The translations under genes and the position numbers were made by a program. The notes under the pieces are model-generated. The model searched no databases and was not told the DNA's origin. It saw only the letters and a list, made by a program, of their open reading frames with translations. From contig NZ_ATYR01000026.1 of the NCBI RefSeq assembly GCF_000427785.1, positions 1 through 64,000 of the forward strand: a stretch of DNA of 64,000 bases. The letters are read 5' to 3'. This DNA is from Massilia alkalitolerans DSM 17462 (lineage in GTDB: Bacteria; Pseudomonadota; Gammaproteobacteria; Burkholderiales; Burkholderiaceae_D). Below, in pieces: positions 44,088 to 55,010 of this stretch (positions are counted from its first letter, which is position 1; the number at the start of each line of letters is the position of its first letter).

Positions 44088-44288
44088 TCAAGCTGGAATA
44101 TCGGGCACCAGCTGCATCTTCAGCAGCGTAATATGATCCTTCAGCTGCAGCTTACGCTTTTTCAAACGGCGCAGCTGGAGCTGGTCGGCATGGCCGTCCG
44201 CAGCGAGCATCGAAATGACGGCATCGAGGTCGCGGTGTTCCACGTCGAGTTCAATGATGCGGCGCTGGATGTCCTGGACGTCGGTCAT
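44088..44288 (-). CDS. YdcH/DUF465 family small protein
   Basis: The 66-residue product MTDVQDIQRRIIELDVEH is a helical hairpin with the DUF465 features HRDLDAVISML and LQLRRLKKRKLQLKDHI. Function is unknown. Members are often found beside housekeeping genes. The conserved ATG at 44288 is used; in-frame sequence upstream codes a Pro-rich stretch and is not part of the protein. Confidence 0.88.
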   Translation of the reverse strand: MTDVQDIQRRIIELDVEHRDLDAVISMLAADGHADQLQLRRLKKRKLQLKDHITLLKMQLVPDIPA

Positions 44289-44480
44289 GATGGCTGTTCC
44301 AAACAGTTCTTTACAAAGCGTTTGCGGGGGCTGGGGCGGCGGCGCCGGCAGTCGGCGGCGGCACATGGTGGCGCCGCTTGTGTTCGGCTTGCAACACCAC
44401 GGCTTCTCGGTGCATAGTTTAATCTACGCTGAGGTTGCCGCCAACAAAGATTGGCGCAGGCGCTACGGAAATAAAGGTTT

Positions 44481-45287
44481 ATGACAACATACAAGATCGA
44501 AGCGGGAACCGCGCAACACATCGGGAACCGCCCGCAGCAGAACGACCGCGTTGCCCTCTTGACCGGTGCCCGCGCGCCCGGTTACGTGCTGGCCGTGCTG
44601 TCGGACGGCATCGCCGGCGCTGCAGGGGCGGACCAGGTGCTGCACACGGCGCGCCAGGTCTTCGACGAATTCAAGCCAGGCGACCGTCCCAGCCTGGAGC
44701 GGATCGAGCAGCTGCTGCAGGACATCGTCAGCGAAACCCATCTGGTCATGAAGATGAACTCGGTGATGCTCGGGGCGAGCGAGGCGCTGGAAGCGCATGC
44801 GAGCTTTGTCGGCCTGGTCTTGACGCCGCACGGCGAGGCGGTGTGGGGACATGTGGGCGACTCGCGCCTGTACCATTTTCATGACGGCAAGTGCAAGCTG
44901 CGAACGGGCGACACGGCCTATGTGCAGCACCTGGTGTCCAGCGACAGGCTGCCGGAGGACGCGGCAAGGAACCACCGCAAGTCCAAGCTGCTGCTCAACG
45001 TCATGGGCAACAGCCGCAAGGAGCCCTTCGTGAGTTTCGGCAAGCACACCGGGCTGGCACCGGGAGACGTGTTCCTGCTGGCCTCGGACGGATTATGGCA
45101 TTTCTTCACCGATGCCGAACTGGCGGCGGCCACCAGCCGGGCCACGCCGCGCCAGGCATCGGAAATGCTGATCAACAAGGCGCAGGAACGCTCGCAGGGC
45201 AAGGGTGGGAATTGCTCGATGGCGATCGTGAAGCTGGTGAAGCCGGCCCAGGACGGGTTGGCGGGAAGGGTCGGACGGGTAGTTTGA
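44481..45287 (+). CDS. PP2C-family serine/threonine phosphatase
   Basis: The 268-residue product has the PP2C series: GNRPQQNDRVALL, LSDGIAGAAGAD (metal aspartate), WGHVGDSRLYHF and LLASDGLWHFF. The final metal-binding Asp-Asn motif appears as GGNCSMAIVKL, with glycine in place of aspartate, so metal coordination may be altered. It may dephosphorylate a Ser/Thr-phosphorylated protein; no kinase gene is adjacent. It is transcribed away from the DUF465 gene and stands alone. Confidence 0.82.
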   Translation: MTTYKIEAGTAQHIGNRPQQNDRVALLTGARAPGYVLAVLSDGIAGAAGADQVLHTARQVFDEFKPGDRPSLERIEQLLQDIVSETHLVMKMNSVMLGASEALEAHASFVGLVLTPHGEAVWGHVGDSRLYHFHDGKCKLRTGDTAYVQHLVSSDRLPEDAARNHRKSKLLLNVMGNSRKEPFVSFGKHTGLAPGDVFLLASDGLWHFFTDAELAAATSRATPRQASEMLINKAQERSQGKGGNCSMAIVKLVKPAQDGLAGRVGRVV

Positions 45288-45326
45288 GCGCCCCTGCCGC
45301 GTGCTTCAGCTGTTAGCCCAAATACC

Positions 45327-45429
45327 GTCGTTCCCGCGCAGGCGGGAACCCAATTTTGCGTCCGGGCCGATAAGCTAAAGCGCAGGAGGTACGCAAGGGA
45401 ACCTGGATTCCCGCCTTCGCGGGAATGAC
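45327..45429. repeat. REP-like inverted doublet between PP2C and lipoprotein genes
   Basis: Units GTCGTTCCCGCGCAGGCGGG-AACCCA and, inverted, TGGATTCCCGCCTTCGCGGGAATGAC stand about 50 bp apart between convergent genes. Same architecture as 26540-26624. Confidence 0.88.
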
Positions 45430-45480
45430 AGATCAATCGGTACCAACTGGCGGAAGCCGTGCAGTACCAGAGATACGCGT

Positions 45481-46164
45481 TTACTTCCCCGCCACCGGCG
45501 TAGCCGCCTTCGCCTTCTCTTCCTCGGCTTTACGCGCCGCCGCCTTCGCCTCGCGCTCGGCCACGCGCTCGGCGACTTCCTTCTGCTTCTGCTCCGACTT
45601 GCGCTTGCGTTCCTCGAACGCGCGCGCGTTCGCCGCGGCCTTGGCGGCTTCCTCCGGTGCGCGGGCAGCCTCTTCCTTTGCCTTGGCATTGCGGCGCGCC
45701 ATGCGCGAGGCGGCCGGCGACGGCTTGGGTGGCGGCAGGGCGGTGGTGTCGCGTGGCGGTGGCGGCGGTTCGGCCGCCAGGCGCGCTTCCTCGGCCTTGT
45801 ATTCGGCGTCGGCGGCGGCGATCTCGCGGTCGCGCTCCTCGACCTTCAGGCGGCGCTTGAAGCGCTCGGCTTCGATTTCGATGTTGCGCTGCGCATTCAA
45901 GGCCACGCGGCGGCGTTCTTTCGCTTCGTCGAGGCAGTTATTGACGAAGAATTTCTCGTAGCAGACCGCTTCCCGCTCGGCATAGCGCGCCTCGATCGCG
46001 GCCCGCTCCACGGCGACCGCGGCCAGGCGCCCATCGGCCTGCTCCACCGATGTGGTGGGATCGACCGTTTCCAGCGCCGGGCCCGGTTCGACGCTGGCGC
46101 AGGCGGACAGGCTTGCGGCGAGCGCGGCCGCGGCGAGGACGCGGATGATTGAGTAACTCCTCAT
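45481..46164 (-). CDS. coiled-coil lipoprotein of unknown function
   Basis: The 227-residue product has a signal peptide with lipobox (LAASLSAC, cysteine at about 22). A long charged helical region follows, rich in Ala, Glu, Arg and Lys (e.g. AERFKRRLKVEERDREIAAA), with a PPPPP break (about 133-137) and a second coiled-coil segment. Two cysteines in VCYEKFFVNNCLDEAKER resemble small envelope proteins with a disulfide. The family is not recognised. It lies 13 bp after zapE, so the two probably share a transcript. Confidence 0.8.
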   Translation of the reverse strand: MRSYSIIRVLAAAALAASLSACASVEPGPALETVDPTTSVEQADGRLAAVAVERAAIEARYAEREAVCYEKFFVNNCLDEAKERRRVALNAQRNIEIEAERFKRRLKVEERDREIAAADAEYKAEEARLAAEPPPPPRDTTALPPPKPSPAASRMARRNAKAKEEAARAPEEAAKAAANARAFEERKRKSEQKQKEVAERVAEREAKAAARKAEEEKAKAATPVAGK

Positions 46165-46177
46165 GGTTTCCTTTCGA

Positions 46178-47275
46178 TCAGGCGATGGCATCGGCGGCGC
46201 CGCGGCGTTCGGCCAGCATGTATTCGCGCGACTGCATTTCAATGATACGCGAGACCGTGCGGTGGAATTCGTTCGCGAGCATACCCTGGGTGTACAGCTC
46301 CTCCGGCTCCACCGCGGCCGACATGATCAGCTTGACCTTGTGGTCGTAGAACACGTCCACCAGCCAGGTGAAGCGGCGCGCTTCCGAGGACTGTCCTGCG
46401 GACATGGCCGGAATGCCCGACAGGATCACGGTGTGGAAGCGCGAGGCCAGTTCGAGATAGTCGTTCTGCGAGCGCGGCCCGCCGCACAGGGTGGCGAAAT
46501 CGAACCAGATCACGCCGCCGGCGCGGCGCAGTGCGCGGATCTCGCGGTTCTCGATGTGCACGATCGGGCTCTCGTCGGCGGTGTCGGCCACCTTGGCGTA
46601 GGCTTCGCGCAAGGCATGGTCCGAGGCCGCATTGAGCGGCGTGTAGTAGGCGTCCACCTGCTCGAGCGCGCGCTTGCGGTAGTCGTTGCCGGCATCGACG
46701 TTCAGGACGTCCAGCTTCGCCTGCAGCAGCGCGATGGTGGGCAGCATGCGGTCGCGGTGCAGCCCGTCCGGATACAGGGTCGACGGCTCGTAGTTCGAGG
46801 TCATCACGAAGGAGACGCCGTTGTCGAACAAGGCCTTGAGCAGGTTGTACAGGATCATCGCGTCGGCGATGTCCGAGACGTGGAATTCGTCGAAGCAGAT
46901 CAGGCGGTATTTTTTCGCGATGCGCTTGGCGACTTCGTCGAGCGGGTCGGCCACGCCTTTCAGCTCGTCCAGTTGGCCGTGCACGGCGCGCATGAATTCG
47001 TGGAAGTGCAGGCGCGTCTTGCGCACCACCGGGACCACCGAATAGAAGGAGTCCATCAGGAAGGACTTGCCGCGCCCCACCCCGCCCCACATGTACACGC
47101 CCTTGGGCACGTCCGGACGGTTGATGAGACGCTTGAAAGCGGACGACCGCTGGGCCTTGTACTGGACCCAGTCGTCGTACGCCTGCTGCAGGCGATCCAC
47201 CGCGGCGGCCTGGGCCGGGTCGGACTTGAAGCCGCGCTCGGTCAGCGCGTGCTGGTAATACTCTTGGACGTTCAT
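46178..47275 (-). CDS. zapE: cell division ATPase ZapE (AFG1-like)
   Basis: ZapE is an AAA-type ATPase that works at the Z ring under stress and oxygen limitation. The 365-residue product has Walker A MWGGVGRGKSFLMDSFY, Walker B CFDEFHVSDIADAMIL, and SNYEPSTLYPDGLHRDRMLP of the AFG1 group. It follows lpdA across repeat R3, as in other Burkholderiales. Confidence 0.95.
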   Translation of the reverse strand: MNVQEYYQHALTERGFKSDPAQAAAVDRLQQAYDDWVQYKAQRSSAFKRLINRPDVPKGVYMWGGVGRGKSFLMDSFYSVVPVVRKTRLHFHEFMRAVHGQLDELKGVADPLDEVAKRIAKKYRLICFDEFHVSDIADAMILYNLLKALFDNGVSFVMTSNYEPSTLYPDGLHRDRMLPTIALLQAKLDVLNVDAGNDYRKRALEQVDAYYTPLNAASDHALREAYAKVADTADESPIVHIENREIRALRRAGGVIWFDFATLCGGPRSQNDYLELASRFHTVILSGIPAMSAGQSSEARRFTWLVDVFYDHKVKLIMSAAVEPEELYTQGMLANEFHRTVSRIIEMQSREYMLAERRGAADAIA

Positions 47276-47294
47276 CTAATTCAATCGTTAAAAC

Positions 47295-47402
47295 GTAGCG
47301 TGGGCGGGTCTCCCGCCCACGCGTTCAAATCATGTATCCAGGCCCGCTCCGTGGCTTGCATACGCCTGTTGAACGCGTGGGCGGGGAACCCGCCCACCCT
47401 AC
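47295..47402. repeat. composite inverted repeat R3 (about 108 bp)
   Basis: Ends GTAGCGTGGGCGGGT and CCGCCCACCCTAC are inverted, and the core is the reverse complement relative of R2. It lies between lpdA and zapE, which run in the same direction, unlike R1, R2 and R4. Confidence 0.9.
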
Positions 47403-47425
47403 CAAGGCGGTAACGCCTGTGTTAC

Positions 47426-48859
47426 TTAGAAGTTCAGCGAACGCTTGTCCACCGCCAGCGCGGCTTCCTTGACGGCTTCCGACAGCGACGGGTGCGCGTG
47501 GCAGATGCGGGCGATGTCTTCCGACGAGGCCTTGAACTCCATCGCGACGACGGCTTCCGAGATCAGCTCCGAAGCCACCGGGCCGACGATGTGCACGCCC
47601 AGGATTTCATCGGTCGTGGCATCGGCCAGGAACTTCACCATGCCCGAGGTGTCGCCCAGCGCGCGCGCACGGCCGTTGGCCATGAACGGGAAGGTGCCGG
47701 CCTTGTAGGACACGCCTTCGGCCTTGAGTTGCTGCTCGGTCTTGCCGACCCAGGCGATTTCCGGCGAGGTGTAGATGACCCACGGGATGGTGTTGAAGTT
47801 GACGTGGCCGTGCTGGCCGGCGATGCGCTCGGCAACCGCGACGCCCTCTTCTTCCGCCTTGTGCGCCAGCATCGGGCCGCGCACCACGTCGCCCACCGCC
47901 CACACGCCCGGCAGGCTGGTGCGGCATTCGTCGTCCACGACCACGAAGCCGCGCTCGTCCAGCTGCAGGCCGACCGCTTCGCCGTTCAGGCCGTTGGTGT
48001 TCGGCACGCGGCCGATCGAGATGATCAGGCGGTCAAACGTGGCGGTCTGCTCGGCGCCGGTCGAATCGGCGTAGTTGACGGTGACGTTGTTCTCGCCCTT
48101 GGTGATCGCGCCGATCTTGCAGCCCAGGTTGATCTTCAGGCCCTGCTTGGTGAACAGCTTGTGCGCTTCCTTGGCGATCTGCTCGTCGACCGCGCCCAGG
48201 AAGGTCGGCAGGCCTTCCAGCACGGTGACGTCGGCACCGACGCGGCGCCACACCGAGCCCATTTCCAGGCCGATGACGCCGGCGCCGATCACGCCCAGCT
48301 TCGACGGCACGGCGTCGATCGCCAGTGCGCCTTCGTTCGACAGGATCAGCTTCTCGTCGAATTCCGCGCCCGGCAGCTGGCGGGCGTTCGAACCGGTCGC
48401 GATGACCACGTTCTTGGCGCTCAGGGTGTCGGTGGTTGGACCCGTCACGTTGACGGTGTAGCCGCCCTCGGTCTTGCCGGCGAACGAACCCAGGCCGTGG
48501 AAGAAGGTGACCTTGTTCTTCTTGAACAGGAACAGGATGCCGTCGTTGTTCTGCTTGACGATGGTGTCCTTACGCTTGAGCATGGTCGGGAGGTCGAGTT
48601 CCAGGCCGCCAACCTTGATGCCGTGGTCGGCAAAGGCGTGGCCGGCGTGCTCGAAGTGTTCCGACGACTGCAGCAGGGCTTTCGACGGGATGCAGCCGAC
48701 GTTGGTGCAGGTGCCGCCCGGGGCCGGCTTGCCTGCCGCGTTGCTCCACGCGTCGATGCAGGCGGTCTTGAAGCCGAGCTGCGCTGCACGGATGGCGGCG
48801 ATGTAGCCGCCAGGGCCGCCGCCGATCACGACGACGTCGAATTGTTTCTCGTTACTCAT
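47426..48859 (-). CDS. lpdA: dihydrolipoyl dehydrogenase (E3 of 2-oxoglutarate dehydrogenase)
   Basis: E3 reoxidises the lipoyl group of E2 and passes electrons to NAD. The 477-residue product has the FAD loop VVIGGGPGGYIAAIRAAQ, the redox-active disulfide C51/C56 in GGTCTNVGCIPSK, the NAD loop GAGVIGLEMGS, and the C-terminal HAHPSLSEAVKEA with the catalytic His-Glu. It follows the SHOCT-PspC gene by 15 bp in the sucAB operon. Confidence 0.97.
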   Translation of the reverse strand: MSNEKQFDVVVIGGGPGGYIAAIRAAQLGFKTACIDAWSNAAGKPAPGGTCTNVGCIPSKALLQSSEHFEHAGHAFADHGIKVGGLELDLPTMLKRKDTIVKQNNDGILFLFKKNKVTFFHGLGSFAGKTEGGYTVNVTGPTTDTLSAKNVVIATGSNARQLPGAEFDEKLILSNEGALAIDAVPSKLGVIGAGVIGLEMGSVWRRVGADVTVLEGLPTFLGAVDEQIAKEAHKLFTKQGLKINLGCKIGAITKGENNVTVNYADSTGAEQTATFDRLIISIGRVPNTNGLNGEAVGLQLDERGFVVVDDECRTSLPGVWAVGDVVRGPMLAHKAEEEGVAVAERIAGQHGHVNFNTIPWVIYTSPEIAWVGKTEQQLKAEGVSYKAGTFPFMANGRARALGDTSGMVKFLADATTDEILGVHIVGPVASELISEAVVAMEFKASSEDIARICHAHPSLSEAVKEAALAVDKRSLNF

Positions 48860-48874
48860 GAATAGCTTCCTTAT

Positions 48875-49237
48875 TTATTCTTCTGGGACAAAGATCCACA
48901 GCGCCAGATAAGCCAGCGCCCCAAACCCGGAGGTCACCAGGGTGAGCAGGACGAACACGAGGCGCCAGGCATAGATGTCCATGCCGAAACCATCGCTCAG
49001 GGCGCCGCAGACGCCGGCCAGCCAGCGGTCGCGGCGCGAACGGCGCAGGGACTTCAGCTTGGCCTCGAAGCTGCCGGGCGGCGGGCCGAAGCCGGCGCCG
49101 GTGCTGCTCCTGCCCTCCTTTTCCAGGCTGATCTTTTCGCTGGCCAGCACCTTCGCCTTGGCCTGCTCGAATTCGGCGTCGGAGAGCGCGCCGGCCTGGT
49201 GCAGTTCGTGCAAACGCCGGATTTCATCGGAGATCAT
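48875..49237 (-). CDS. SHOCT-PspC domain protein inside the sucAB-lpdA operon
   Basis: The 120-residue product MISDEIRRLHELHQAGALSD begins with a SHOCT-like region (about 6-35). After a linker with GPPPGSFEAK it has a PspC domain (about 65-120: RRDRWLAGVCGALSDGFGMD, then a hydrophobic helix VFVLLTLVTSGFGALAYLALW). PspC proteins are membrane-stress sensors. Its place between sucB and lpdA is unusual. A hairpin (49260-49285) precedes it. Confidence 0.85.
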   Translation of the reverse strand: MISDEIRRLHELHQAGALSDAEFEQAKAKVLASEKISLEKEGRSSTGAGFGPPPGSFEAKLKSLRRSRRDRWLAGVCGALSDGFGMDIYAWRLVFVLLTLVTSGFGALAYLALWIFVPEE

Positions 49238-49259
49238 GGCGGTCCTCACTGGTGTTGGG

Positions 49260-49285
49260 GACATGCCTGCCGGGGCAGGCATGTC
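49260..49285. other. intra-operon hairpin between sucB and the PspC gene
   Basis: GACATGCCTGCC-GG-GGCAGGCATGTC is a perfect 12-bp inverted repeat without a T-run. It could partly terminate or protect the sucAB mRNA, giving lower downstream expression. Confidence 0.7.
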
Positions 49286-49310
49286 TGTATTGCACTACGG
49301 TGCTGCCGAA

Positions 49311-50570
49311 TTACAGGTCGAGCAGCAGGCGTGCCGGATCTTCCAGCGCGTCCTTCATGGCCACCAGGCCCAGCACGGCTTCGCGGCCGTCGATGATGCG
49401 GTGGTCGTACGACATCGCCAGGTAGTTCATCGGGCGGATGACGATCTGGCCGTTTTCCACGACGGCGCGGTCCTTGGTGGCGTGCACGCCCAGGATCGCC
49501 GACTGCGGCGGGTTGATGATCGGGGTCGACAGCATCGAGCCGAACACGCCGCCGTTCGAGATCGAGAAGGTACCGCCGTTCAGGTCTTCCAGGGTCAGCT
49601 TGCCGTCCTTGGCTTTCTGGCCGAATTCGCCGATCTTCTTCTCGATCTCGGCGATCGACAGCTGGTCGGCGTTGCGCAGGATCGGCACCACCAGGCCGCG
49701 CGGCGAACCGACGGCGATACCGATGTCGAAGTAGCCGTGGTAGACGATGTCGTTACCGTCGACCGAGGCGTTCAGGATCGGGTACTTCTTCAGCGCGGCG
49801 ACAGCGGCCTTGACGAAGAAGGACATGAAGCCCAGCTTGACGCCGTGCTCTTTCTCGAACTTGTCCTTGTACTTGTTGCGCAGTTCCATGACCGGCGCCA
49901 TGTTCACCTCGTTGAAGGTGGTCAGGATGGCGTTGGTCTGCTGCGACTGCAGCAGGCGCTCGGCGATGCGGGCGCGCAGGCGGCTCATCGGCACGCGCTC
50001 TTCCGGACGGTCGCCCAGGTTGGCGACCGGTGCGGCGACCGACTGCAGCGCCGGCTTTGGCGCTGGCGCCTGTGGCGCCGGCGCGGCGCCGCCCGCCGGC
50101 TTGTTGGCGACTGCGGCCAGGGCGTCGCCCTTGGTCACGCGGCCGTCGCGGCCGGTGCCGGTGGCGTCGGCGGCGCTCATGTTGTTGTCAGCCAGGATCT
50201 TGGCGGCGGCCGGCATGGCGACGTCGCCTTTCGAGCCGGTAGCGGCAGCGGCCGGGGCGGCCTCGATCGATGCGTTCGGGGCGGCCGACGGGACGGCCTT
50301 CACGGCGATCGGGCTGGTCTGTGCCGACGCTTCGGTGTCGATGACGGCGATGACTTCGCCCGACACGACGGTCGCGCCGTCGGCTTTCAGCAGCTGGACG
50401 ATCACGCCTTCGCTCGGGGCTGGCAGTTCCAGGACCACCTTGTCGGTCTCGATGTCGATCATGTTTTCGTCGCGCGACACTTGTTCGCCGACTTTCTTGT
50501 GCCAGGACAGCAGGGTTGCTTCAGCAACCGATTCCGACAGGACAGGGACCTTGACTTCGATTTGTGCCAT
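49311..50570 (-). CDS. sucB: dihydrolipoamide succinyltransferase (E2 of 2-oxoglutarate dehydrogenase)
   Basis: E2o carries the succinyl group to CoA. The 419-residue product has a lipoyl domain with lipoyl-lysine K44 in IETDKVVLE, an Ala/Pro-rich linker, and a peripheral subunit-binding domain (about 118-155, AKILADNNMSAADATGTGRD). The catalytic domain has the active histidine in SYDHRIIDGREAV. One lipoyl domain is normal for E2o. Confidence 0.97.
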   Translation of the reverse strand: MAQIEVKVPVLSESVAEATLLSWHKKVGEQVSRDENMIDIETDKVVLELPAPSEGVIVQLLKADGATVVSGEVIAVIDTEASAQTSPIAVKAVPSAAPNASIEAAPAAAATGSKGDVAMPAAAKILADNNMSAADATGTGRDGRVTKGDALAAVANKPAGGAAPAPQAPAPKPALQSVAAPVANLGDRPEERVPMSRLRARIAERLLQSQQTNAILTTFNEVNMAPVMELRNKYKDKFEKEHGVKLGFMSFFVKAAVAALKKYPILNASVDGNDIVYHGYFDIGIAVGSPRGLVVPILRNADQLSIAEIEKKIGEFGQKAKDGKLTLEDLNGGTFSISNGGVFGSMLSTPIINPPQSAILGVHATKDRAVVENGQIVIRPMNYLAMSYDHRIIDGREAVLGLVAMKDALEDPARLLLDL

Positions 50571-50607
50571 TTTGATGTAGCTCCGTTTATGTATTCTGTA
50601 TGCAAAC

Positions 50608-50629
50608 GCCCCAGGCCGAGGCCCGGGGC
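50608..50629. other. hairpin between sucA and sucB
   Basis: GCCCCAGGCC-GA-GGCCCGGGGC forms a 10-bp GC stem in the 69-bp gap. No T-run follows, so it is more likely a stability or attenuation element than a terminator. Confidence 0.6.
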
Positions 50630-50639
50630 AGTGTTGTTC

Positions 50640-53495
<2,856 letters not shown>

Positions 53496-53746
53496 TCTTG
53501 CTCACCTTTCTTCGCGCTTCGCGAGTATGGGGCGGGTTAATCTAACCTTCCGCGACACGGCCTGACCGGTTAGCGGATCGCACTTACTTCTCAAGTTGTG
53601 GGGGAAGGACGTATTCTGTGCACCAAGCAAGGCAACAGGTCTCCTGCTGCCTTTTAGCGCACAGTATTGTAACGCAAGCTTCCGGGCAAGGCAGAGCGTT
53701 CAACAAGAAATGTTTTATTTCTATTTGTAAAGCCACACGGAGCGGG

Positions 53747-53776
53747 TTGACCAGGTAAATGATAATCGTTATCATT
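53747..53776 (+). promoter_or_regulatory. promoter with overlapping Fur box for the PepSY-DUF2271 operon
   Basis: AATGATAA-TCG-TTATCATT (53758-53776) is a near-perfect Fur box with 8-bp arms. TTGACC (53747-53752), 17 bases, then TATCAT (53770-53775) can serve as -35 and -10, with the Fur box covering spacer and -10. The first ATG (53779) starts only two bases after the Fur box. Confidence 0.82.
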
Positions 53777-53778
53777 TA

Positions 53779-54450
53779 ATGATGAGCCCAACCGGACCGA
53801 CCACTTCCGCATCCGCAGCACCCAAGGCCCTGCCCAGTGCGGGTCGCGCCGTTTATTTGAAGCAGCTGCACCAGTGGCACTGGATCAGCTCGGCCATCTG
53901 CCTGATGGCGATGCTGCTGTTCAGCTTTACCGGCCTGACCCTGAATAATGCCAGCCTGATCGAGGCCGAGCCCCGCGTCACCCGGCTGAAGGCGAGCCTG
54001 CCCGAGCCCCTGCGCGCCCAGCTCGCGACATTCGCCGCCGAGCATGCCGACGCCGAAGTGCCGCTGCCGAGCGAGATCGCGGACTGGGCCAACGCCGCCT
54101 TCCCGGTCGAGGTACGCGGCAAGCGCGCCGAGTGGAGCGAGGAAGACGCCTATCTGGCCCTGCCCCGCCCCGGCGGCGACGCCTGGCTGCGCATCGCCGC
54201 CGACGGCTCGGCCGAGTACGAGCGGACCGACCGCGGCTGGATCTCCTGGCTCAACGACATGCACAAGGGCCGCAACACGGGCCCCGTGTGGAGCTGGTTC
54301 ATCGACATTTTCTCGGTCGCCTGCGTGGTGTTCTGCATCACCGGCTTCCTGATCCTGAAGTACCACGCGGCCAAGCGGCCGTCGACCTGGCCCGTGATCG
54401 GATTCGGCATCGTGCTGCCGATCGTGCTGGCCCTGCTGTTCGTTCATTGA
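53779..54450 (+). CDS. PepSY-domain inner-membrane protein
   Basis: This 223-residue protein has a membrane helix at about 35-57 (ISSAICLMAMLLFSFTGLTL), a periplasmic PepSY-like part (about 60-150) and two C-terminal helices (IDIFSVACVVFCITGFLIL and VIGFGIVLPIVLALLFV). HQWHW before the first helix and LNDMHKGR before the second provide histidines that could bind haem, as in other PepSY electron carriers. ATG codons at 53779 and 53782 both fit and neither has a ribosome site. First gene of a Fur-boxed five-gene operon. Confidence 0.85.
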   Translation: MMSPTGPTTSASAAPKALPSAGRAVYLKQLHQWHWISSAICLMAMLLFSFTGLTLNNASLIEAEPRVTRLKASLPEPLRAQLATFAAEHADAEVPLPSEIADWANAAFPVEVRGKRAEWSEEDAYLALPRPGGDAWLRIAADGSAEYERTDRGWISWLNDMHKGRNTGPVWSWFIDIFSVACVVFCITGFLILKYHAAKRPSTWPVIGFGIVLPIVLALLFVH

Positions 54451-54474
54451 TGTATTTATAAGAGAAGACCAAGA

Positions 54475-54987
54475 ATGAAACTGTCCCATTCGCTCCTCCT
54501 GAGCCTGCCGCTTGCATCGAGCTGGGCCGTGGGCGCCGAGCTGTCGGTCAAGTTCGAGCTGCCGCGCCTGAACGTGGCCGAATACCACAAGCCCTATGTC
54601 GCGATCTGGATCGAGCGCGCCGACCAGAGCGTGGCCTCGAACCTGGCCGTGCTGTACGACCTCAAGCTGAAGAACCGCGAAGGCGAGAAGTGGCTGAAGG
54701 ACCTGCGCACCTGGTGGCGCAAGGCCGGCCGCGAAGCGACCATGCCGATCGACGGCGTGAGCGGCGCGACCCGCCCGCCGGGCGCCCACACCATGAAGTT
54801 CGACGGCGCGCGCCATGGCCTGGACAAGCTCCCGGCCGGCGACTACACGCTGGTGGTCGAGGCCTCGCGCGAATCCGGCGGGCGCGAAGTGGTCAAGCTG
54901 CCCTTCAACTGGGCCGGCAAGGGCAAGGTCGCGGCCAGCGCGGCGGGCAAGGACGAACTGGGCGCCGTGTCGCTCCAGATCCAATAA
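54475..54987 (+). CDS. DUF2271 periplasmic protein with flavinylation motif
   Basis: The 170-residue product has a Sec signal peptide (about 1-21, ending WAVGAEL) and a DUF2271 domain with KPYVAIWIERADQ. The sequence PIDGVSGATRPPG (91-103) matches the D-G-x-(S/T)-G-A-T pattern that ApbE enzymes modify, which would put covalent FMN on T99. DUF2271 proteins are known companions of ApbE and PepSY proteins. It probably carries electrons in the periplasm. It lies 24 bp after the PepSY gene. Confidence 0.85.
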   Translation: MKLSHSLLLSLPLASSWAVGAELSVKFELPRLNVAEYHKPYVAIWIERADQSVASNLAVLYDLKLKNREGEKWLKDLRTWWRKAGREATMPIDGVSGATRPPGAHTMKFDGARHGLDKLPAGDYTLVVEASRESGGREVVKLPFNWAGKGKVAASAAGKDELGAVSLQIQ

Positions 54988-55010
54988 CGCATCAAGAACA
55001 GGAGAACACC

